A stretch of DNA of 64,000 bases, from positions 95,684,797-95,748,796 of the forward strand of contig OX465580.1 of NCBI GenBank assembly GCA_950022655.1, in the 5' to 3' direction. Origin of the DNA: Alentia gelatinosa. Taxonomy: Eukaryota; Annelida; Polychaeta; Phyllodocida; Polynoidae. The position numbers and the translations under genes are program-made. Positions 57,573 to 64,000 of the stretch are shown in pieces. Under the pieces are notes generated by a model that did no database searches, had not been told where the DNA came from, and saw only the letters and a program-made list of their open reading frames with translations. Numbering within the stretch: position 1 is the stretch's first letter; every line of letters begins with the position of its first letter.

Positions 57573-58418
57573 GTGAAGGAGATAGATTGTGGAAAAAGTA
57601 GCGGTGTTCCTGATATTAACACCAAAGTGTTGAAAGATATTTCTTCTTTTACCGTAGACCAGCTTAGACATATCTTCCAAACATCTCTAGACTATGCGAT
57701 CTTTCCGGAAGAATGGGCGAAGGCAGATATAGTGCCAATCCCAAAAGGAGGGATATCTGATTGTATTAATGATTGGAGACCAATCTCTTTGTTGCCTGCT
57801 CCTGGCAAATTACTAGAAGAATTGACACATAAATTAATAACTGAACATCTGGATATGAATAATTTACTTAATGATAATCAATATGGTTTTCGGAAAGGGA
57901 TGGGTACTGTGGACGCTGTAACTAAATTTGTGCAATCAATCTATGATAACAGGGATGATGGGAGGGTTACTACAGCAACTTTCGTGGACTTAAGCAAAGC
58001 TTTCGACAGGGTCAATCATTCAAAATTAGTAGATAAACTAAACAAACTAGGTATTAATAGGAAAATATTGTTTTGGATAATGGATTATTTATCACACCGC
58101 CAGCATAGAGTACGAGTTGGTAATTCTTTATCGACTTATTTTGATGTCAGGGCAGGTGTGCCACAGGGAAGTATCTTAGGCCCGCTACTTTTTAATTGCT
58201 ATATTAATGACATGATAACAAACGATTTTGCTTGTTCACACATCGCTAATGCTGATGATCTTGTACTTTACACCTGTGATCAATCAAGCATGGCTGTGGA
58301 AGACTCACTTCATAGACTTAATTCTGATTTAACCTTATTGGATAGTTGGTGTAAAAATAACAACATGATTATAAATGTAAAGAAGACCAAGGCATGTATT
58401 TTTGGCTCCAAAAATTAG
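57573..58418 (+). pseudogene. Reverse transcriptase of non-LTR element, active site altered
   Basis: The 281-codon frame holds the RT palm: GKSSGVPDINTKVLKD, VPIPKGG and DWRPISLLPAPGKLLEEL (residues 55-84), NQYGFRKGMGTVDAV, FVDLSKAFDRVNH (137-149, first catalytic Asp), AGVPQGSILGPLLF (194-207) and IANADDLVLY (224-233), then SWCKNNNMIINVKKTKA. The catalytic box reads NADD instead of the usual Y/F-ADD. The frame is separated from the linker frame by a stop near 57571, and the thumb downstream carries several stops. Confidence 0.88.
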
Positions 58419-59021
58419 TTAAGCAAGTTTACAGAAGTCAAGTAAAGGGTCAAACTATTGGTTGATGGAAAGGAATTACCGTTATGTACCTCATACCTTT
58501 ACCTGGGTATTATCCTTGACAAAACTTTGAGCTGGAACAAATGTATTACAGAGACACTAAAGAAGGTGAACTACCGACTTTTTAGACTAGCAAAATTTCG
58601 GAGGTATATCACTGAGTAAGTCTGCGTAAAGATTTACAAATGCTTAATCTCTCCTATCTTTGACTATCCTGGTTACTTTGTAGATGGTGCTGCGAAAGAT
58701 CTCAGGAATAAGTTGCAAGTAACACAAAATAGAGGATTACGAATCTGTACCCGAAGTTTAATGGGAGAATTGTCGGTAGATATACTGCATAGAACATGTA
58801 AAATACAATTGCTAGAACGGAGAAGGAGATATTTAAAAATCCTGCACTTACGAAAAATAGGGCCTGTAGCTGTGGGTGAGGGTGAGGCAAAAACTCGAGC
58901 ACAACAAAAAAGAATCATAAAATTGAAAAGGCCGAAGACATCCTTTTATCGTAAAAGTCCTATCTACTTAGATATGGCCGATTGGAATGGGCTACCTCGA
59001 GAAATACAGGACGGAAGTTAA
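58419..59021 (+). pseudogene. RT thumb and C-terminal domain of non-LTR element
   Basis: YLYLGIILDKTLSWNKCITE (RT thumb block) is readable after 58490 with stops before and after. An open frame from 58713 gives VTQNRGLRICTRSLMGE, RRRRYLKILHLRKIG, a basic stretch, and SFYRKSPIYLDMADWNGLPR. This is the post-RT domain also seen as the remnant at 4538-4849. Confidence 0.75.
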
Positions 59022-59075
59022 AATAGTTTTAAAAAACACTTAAAGCAAAAATTCTATGATCCTTTTGATTGAACT

Positions 59076-60949
59076 ACTCTATTTGGTTTTTCATAATCGA
59101 ATAGGAAGTTGAATGTTGTGCTCAATTACCCCATCCACTCATCACTACATTAACTACATCAATTCATAATCAACATGTATATAATCTATAAAGATGAAGA
59201 TAGTTCTGTGTACTTGGACGCAAATTGTCACGAGAGAATTGGCCTGAAAATCTGCCCTGCAGAGGTCAATTATATGTACCCTTCTACAGTACGCCTAAAT
59301 AAAAAAAAAATTTTTAAAAAGGGAGGGAGGGGTTCGCATCCATACAAGAAAGTACTTTCTACCATATTATTTTCCTTTTTGTTATACATTCGTAGTATCG
59401 AGCTGTTATTACACCATTAGATCTCAACGCTAATATAACCTTGAAATTGAAAAGAGTTGAATATATACTTATATTTGTAGCCAATTATGCAATATTTACT
59501 TTGAAATATAGACACAACAAACTTTATGTGAATTGCATAAACCATTCAGCCTATAGCTACAATGCACATACATCCCCTGATAATCTTGTCGTCACTCTAA
59601 TTAGTCAACGGAATACACTTGCATTTTCGCTTCAGAATATAAATTCATATCATACCATTTCATGTGTTGCTCTTACTGCATTATAGTTCTTATCTAATTT
59701 TATTACAATAAATGTAACTGTGTCAGAGACAAGATATTTGGGGGACTGATTAAATTCATTTAGATCTTCACTAAGATCTTCTGGGACTCGTCGACAGTTC
59801 ACAATAATTTAATTTCTCGCTTGAAACATATAGATACATGTCTGTCATTTACAAATATGATTCTTTTGATATTGCTGTATCATTCCTTGAGGAAACCACC
59901 ACACATTCTTCAGTCCTGTTTCCGCGCTGCTGCCACTTTTTATTTGCCTAATGATAAAATCCACTACAGCAAGACCACAATAGACCAGGGTCCGAGCTAG
60001 TGGCCATACTCAGCAGCAATCGGGCCCACATTGTGGCTGTCAAACAGGTAGTCATTGATGTCAGCTACTGTGTCTCTCACTGCAATGATATGTCACAGGT
60101 TCATTTAGAAATACAGCTTTATTACGTTTAAAATTTCTTTTGAAAGCTTGTTACACCTGATGGAGATGAGTTACGTGGGGCCTACTCTGTAAGACTACGC
60201 AACAAAGGGCGATAGGCAATAGTAATCTGACATACACCTATCTGTGAATTGTATCAAATTAACACACACCGGTGGGGCTGAGGCACCATTTCCCACAATA
60301 TTTTTTCCGAAAAGGATAGAAATAAGTGGATGCGATATTAGACCTACAAAGTTACTGTCCACCAAGATCACCTCCTCGTTGCTTTTTATTTTAGGTCCAT
60401 GTTTTCAGAGCTCATATCACGCACTTCAGATAAATTACCTCTCAATATAATTCAAAGAAACGCCGACCACTATTGAATACTCTCTTGGATGATATATAAT
60501 CTGCCATGTCTTGCCTTCCTTCTGACTTCTGATCTAGTCTCAATTGGCTGACGTCGTTCTATGAAGGCTAATCTACGTGAAAGGAACTGTGTTGTTGAGC
60601 ACTGGAAAACACGCTCATATATATACGTCATCTAGAGGTTAGAATGCACACACAGGCTTCCAGCTTACTGCAGAGAATCTAACACTTCACTATCAATGTC
60701 CCAACTATAAAGGCCTGGTTAAAGGAGCAGGGGTCCAGTATCAAGCCTTACCATACCGCCTGCCCTACTACTAACTTTGTTCCTAAAAATAGACATTTTT
60801 ATTTCTAGTCTTTCTGAAGACAAATGGATTCACCATGTCAATCCTTTCATGAAATGATAAACACTTAGTTATGACTACTGTAGTCTGCTCCTAGAAAAGG
60901 AAACTATTAGATGATTATATTGTCTGAATGTGGTATTTACATTTCAAAT
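59076..60949. other. Unannotated DNA
   Basis: No gene, RNA gene or repeat was recognised. Confidence 0.4.
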
Positions 60950-61026
60950 CTGATGGGACAGATCTAAATACACTGAATTCAGAGAGTCAGATCTGTTGGG
61001 ACAGATCTAAATACACTGTATTCAGA
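60950..61026. repeat. 43-bp tandem duplication
   Basis: GGGACAGATCTAAATACACT appears twice, 43 bases apart, with TTCAGA following each copy. Confidence 0.8.
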
Positions 61027-61137
61027 CCCACTGTACAGACCTGACAAACCAGTGTCCCTCTCTTCAACCCTGCCATCAACCCTTGCACCTGAGACTTGGC
61101 CATATACTTGCTGAAACCCTTGATCATTGATTTTCAT

Positions 61138-61480
61138 GAAGACAGGGAAGGAGACACAGAGACAGATAATGCTGTAGATGATGACAGAGACAGAAGGGAG
61201 ACTTACAGAGGGACAGGTAAACAGACAGAGAGTCAGACATATATAAAGATAGGGACAGAGACAATGAGACAGAGATGCAGAAAGACACATACAAAGAGAA
61301 ATAGTCAAACATACATACCAACCAACAGGGACAGAGACAAAGATATAGTATGACATACAAATGGACAGACAGGGACAGAGACAAGGATATTACAGAGATA
61401 GAGTTATATATGTAGTATATAGACGGGGATAGTGCCAGGGAGACAGATAGAGAAGCAGACAGCTAGAGATAGAAAACAGA
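61138..61480. repeat. Degenerate GACAGA minisatellite
   Basis: Purine-rich, irregular repetition of GACAGA, GGGACAGAGACA and AGACAGA runs for about 340 bases. The open frames on both strands over it are repeat translation. Confidence 0.85.
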
Positions 61481-61481
61481 C

Positions 61482-61700
61482 ACTAGGAGCAAATAGTATG
61501 TCCATAATTGATGAATGAGCGTGCAATTATTATTGAATAACAACTAAAAGGTTTGGGTCATATTCAGTCTGTGGATCGTTTTCTGTGACCCACTTGCACG
61601 CAGTCAACTTGCCATTTCTCTAACTACTGCCTGAGTCTAGGATCAAAACATATCAAGCAACAGTGGGTCAATCAGATATTTCGGATTTGAGTGATTGGTC
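61482..61700 (+). repeat. Dispersed repeat R, copy 3
   Basis: It starts ACTAGGAGCAAATAGTATGT and continues AAAGGTTTGGGTCATATTCA, CACTTGCACGCAGTCAACTT and GCCATTTCT. It is the closest match to copy 2. Confidence 0.7.
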
Positions 61701-61855
61701 ATGGTCAACATAGACTAATCTCACCATAATCGGACTTTTGACAGAATATTGTGTGTTGTTTTGAATATTGCTGATAAGGTATATATTGAGATATTGCAAC
61801 GGCTTCAGAATAGGTCACTTTAGTCCATCCATTGCACTGAATACACCCCATAATT

Positions 61856-63133
61856 ATGCCCCAGTCACACTGGCGTAAAAAACGGCGTTTTCCCGTGTAC
61901 GCACTTCTACGTTCTTCTACCCATTTCGAAATATACAAATGCGCGGCGATGTACGGGAAAACGCGGAGGTGCGTAAATGAAAGTCAGAATGTGCCGAAAA
62001 AGCGTAAAAAAACGTTGATGAACGTTGAGAAGCGTACTAAAACGTTGATTTGCCCCAGTCACACTGGCGTAAATTTCGGCGTTTCTTCTACGTATTTGAA
62101 AGAATGCAAGTTCCGCGTATTTGGTACGCAAATACAACGCTTTCATATTTTAGTACGCAATCCAGTCACACTGGCGTAAATTCTGGCGTATCTAGTACGT
62201 ATTTTAGAAGTATTTGGTACGGATTGTGAATGTTTCTATTTTCATAGCTTGTACGTTCTTTTACGTTTCTCAACGTTTCTCAACGCTTATTTACGTATCT
62301 GTACGCATTGTGGGGTTTTATCGCGTTCATTTACGCATTTAAAATGCGTAGAGATAAGTTTAAAAATTTTAAAACTCATTCTGATACTACGTTTTTTCTA
62401 CGTTTCTTCTACGTTTCTGTACGCATTCCGACTTTCTTTTACGTATCTCCGCGTTTTCCGGCGCATCGCCGCACATTTGTAGATTTCAAAATGCGTAGAA
62501 GAACGTAGAGGTGCGTACACGGGGAAACGCCATTTTTTACGCCAGTGTGACTGGGACATTAATGCCCCAGTCACACTGGCGTAAAAAACGCCGTAGAAGA
62601 TACGTACCAAATATGCGGTGTCAGAATAGCTTTTAAAAATTTTAAACTTTTCTCTACGCATTTTTTTCCCGTAAAAGAACGCGCAAATAAGTCAAGATGC
62701 GTAGAGAAGCGTACAGCAGCGTACAAGAAACGTGCTCGAATGTGAATCCGTTGGAAATGCGTACTAAATACGCGGAAATTGCGTCCTTTAAATACGCAGA
62801 AGAAACACCGTTTTTTTACGCCAGTGTGACTGGGGCATATAAGCAAAGCAGACAGATACGTTCCAAATCCGTAGCTAATATGTGGTCCCTTAAATGATTC
62901 AAGTGAGATTTGATGACCAGTATAAGATTCTTTATAGAGAGGTCTAACAGTTACAGGTACATGTGCACATAGCAGAAGCAAGATGGTGGAATGGATGCTA
63001 CCACATGATTGAGTTCATGACCTACTCTTGGTGAGTCACTCAGCAATACTGCCGTTCACGAATGTACTACAGTCCCCACCAATTCAAATATGTAAAAGAA
63101 ACGCCAAAATATATGCCAGTGTGACTGGGGCAT
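61856..63133. repeat. Nested cluster of CCCCAGTCACACTGGCG TIR elements
   Basis: The end sequence TGCCCCAGTCACACTGGCGT occurs in forward orientation at 61857, 62051, about 62161 and 62563. It occurs inverted at about 62535-62559, 62811-62838 and 63112-63133. The pairs 62161/62559 and 62562/62838 look like two adjacent complete elements, and the outer copies look like a broken older one. Interiors consist almost only of words such as ACGTATTT, ACGCATTT, ACGTTTCT and ACGTTCT in both orientations. Frames over it are word translation. Confidence 0.8.
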
Positions 63134-63479
63134 TATTAAACAGATTGCGGGTCGTCTGAATGATGTTTACCTAAATCGGCAATTCGTAACTTCAGAATGT
63201 CAGAAAGAGGGGTCTATATATAAAGTCTCCTGACTACTCCCATTCCAAAATCTGTAAATATATCAAATTTAAAGAAAGCACCAGGAAAATTGTATTACGT
63301 ATACGATTGTCAGGGTTGTCGCTTTACCACAAGCCTACCATATTTTCCCAATTTCCTGCACTCATTTATTTTGTCTTTTTCAAGACTAAATGAATAGATT
63401 GAATTGGGATACTCACTAATATCAGCTAACCGCTGAAGATTGTCCGAATGAAAATAAATAATCAAAAAAATATACTCAC
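63134..63479. other. Putative intron of the minus-strand gene at 63.5 kb
   Basis: No feature was recognised. If the exon at 63480-63585 is real, this stretch follows its donor site and is intron. Confidence 0.35.
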
Positions 63480-63585
63480 ATATCTTAGTGATAAACCGTT
63501 TCTGATCCTGTTCATCACGTCCCCCACTCGTGAGCACCTCTTCAGACAAATTGTCAACGGCCCTGAACAACTTTGCACGAAGCTC
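63480..63585 (-). CDS. Internal exon of an unidentified host gene
   Basis: The open stretch is bounded on the minus strand by a strong acceptor (TTGTGATTGCAG|GAG) and a strong donor (ATAT|GTGAGTAT), giving a 106-base exon entering in phase 0 and leaving in phase 1. The 35 residues read ELRAKLFRAVDNLSEEVLTS and continue GGRDEQDQKRFITKI. The sequence is charged and helical in character, typical of a conserved intracellular protein. No family is recognised with confidence. Neighbouring exons are not identified; upstream exons would lie to the right, partly outside the window. Confidence 0.5.
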
Positions 63586-64000
63586 CTGCAATCACAAGTA
63601 CCCAGAATGTATATTTGCTTGGAACATAGTGTTGCAATACAGGAAATCCAATGCTAATGATAACGTTGAAATATTTAGCAGAATCAAGGGAATATGATTC
63701 GTGCTTGATTCTAACGTCGATGGAGTCATCGTCAGAACACTGATAAAGTCAACAATTATAATGGTTCTCATAGTAGTGGAGCAGATAACAGAAAGATAGT
63801 GCAAGTAGTGATACAATCCCACATCTTGTACAGTGATTCTCTTTGGTATACTTTTAGTTCTACATGTATCTAGAAAGTGACTTGAGAATCCAAGATTGCA
63901 GCTATTTCCCAAGGTGGCTGCCAATGTGACCCACACGAAATCTAGATCGTCACCGAGAAGCAGCCACTTGGTTTATTTGAGTGATCTTTGCGTTTATTCG
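63586..64000. other. Unannotated DNA at the window edge
   Basis: The CAG acceptor of the exon lies at its left end. Nothing else was recognised. Confidence 0.35.

Larger units (their letters stand above)
56322..59075 (+). mobile_element. Decayed non-LTR retrotransposon (jockey/CR1-like group)
   Basis: The order is apurinic-type endonuclease, linker, reverse transcriptase, thumb and C-terminal domain, all on the plus strand and interrupted by frame shifts and stops. No ORF1 with recognisable zinc knuckles and no target duplication or A-tail was found, so exact ends are unknown. It belongs to the endonuclease-bearing animal LINE groups; the clade is not certain. Confidence 0.85.

Noticed and set aside
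61096..61384. Frames rich in Asp/Arg/Thr or in Ser/Leu/Cys
   Set aside because: Translation of the GACAGA minisatellite in different registers.
62249..62981. Several open frames of 66-136 codons on both strands
   Set aside because: They repeat TFLYVS/RFSTFL-like words because the DNA is built from ACGTTTCT-type words inside TIR elements.

Overview
The window is AT-rich, repeat-dense eukaryotic nuclear DNA. Intron-containing genes, long microsatellites and animal-type retrotransposons point to an invertebrate. A tandem pair of GT92 glycosyltransferases and a split-direct-repeat tyrosine-recombinase retrotransposon would fit a lophotrochozoan such as a mollusc or brachiopod, but nothing here fixes the species. 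Coding density is very low, and most short open frames arise from repeats.

Layout. 0-9 kb: several short elements with terminal inverted repeats (TIRs), some with interiors built from a short recurring word, plus the 3' remnant of a non-LTR retrotransposon. 9-17.3 kb: two GT92 genes in tandem on the minus strand, each with one long exon that begins at the same splice position; a candidate tiny first exon for the second gene lies 2.8 kb upstream. 17.9-21.6 kb: MITE-like and palindromic elements, a minisatellite and one unidentified serine/threonine-rich open frame. 22.2-28.8 kb: two tyrosine-recombinase retrotransposons tail to tail. The first has the full A1-ORFs-B1-A2-B2 layout. The second keeps an open RT-RNase H frame but has lost the catalytic half of its recombinase at a TA-repeat junction.

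28.8-47 kb: mostly unannotated DNA with one likely protein exon (32.8-33.0 kb), a long palindromic element whose sister lies at 5.1 kb, dispersed repeats and a tRNA-like SINE head. 47.6-48.8 kb: a non-LTR RT remnant broken by palindromic insertions. 44.4 and 52.4-53.6 kb: copies of a TIR family rich in CCCGA words. 56.3-59.1 kb: a decayed non-LTR element (endonuclease, RT, C-terminal domain). 61.1-63.1 kb: a minisatellite and a nested cluster of CACACTGG-type TIR elements, followed by a single well-bounded exon at 63.5 kb.

The only clear host genes are the GT92 pair, predicted Golgi type II transferases that probably act on glycoprotein glycans. The most unusual content is the set of TIR elements that share a TA target and an AAG-type end but carry different internal words, and the paired recombinase retrotransposons joined at a TA microsatellite.
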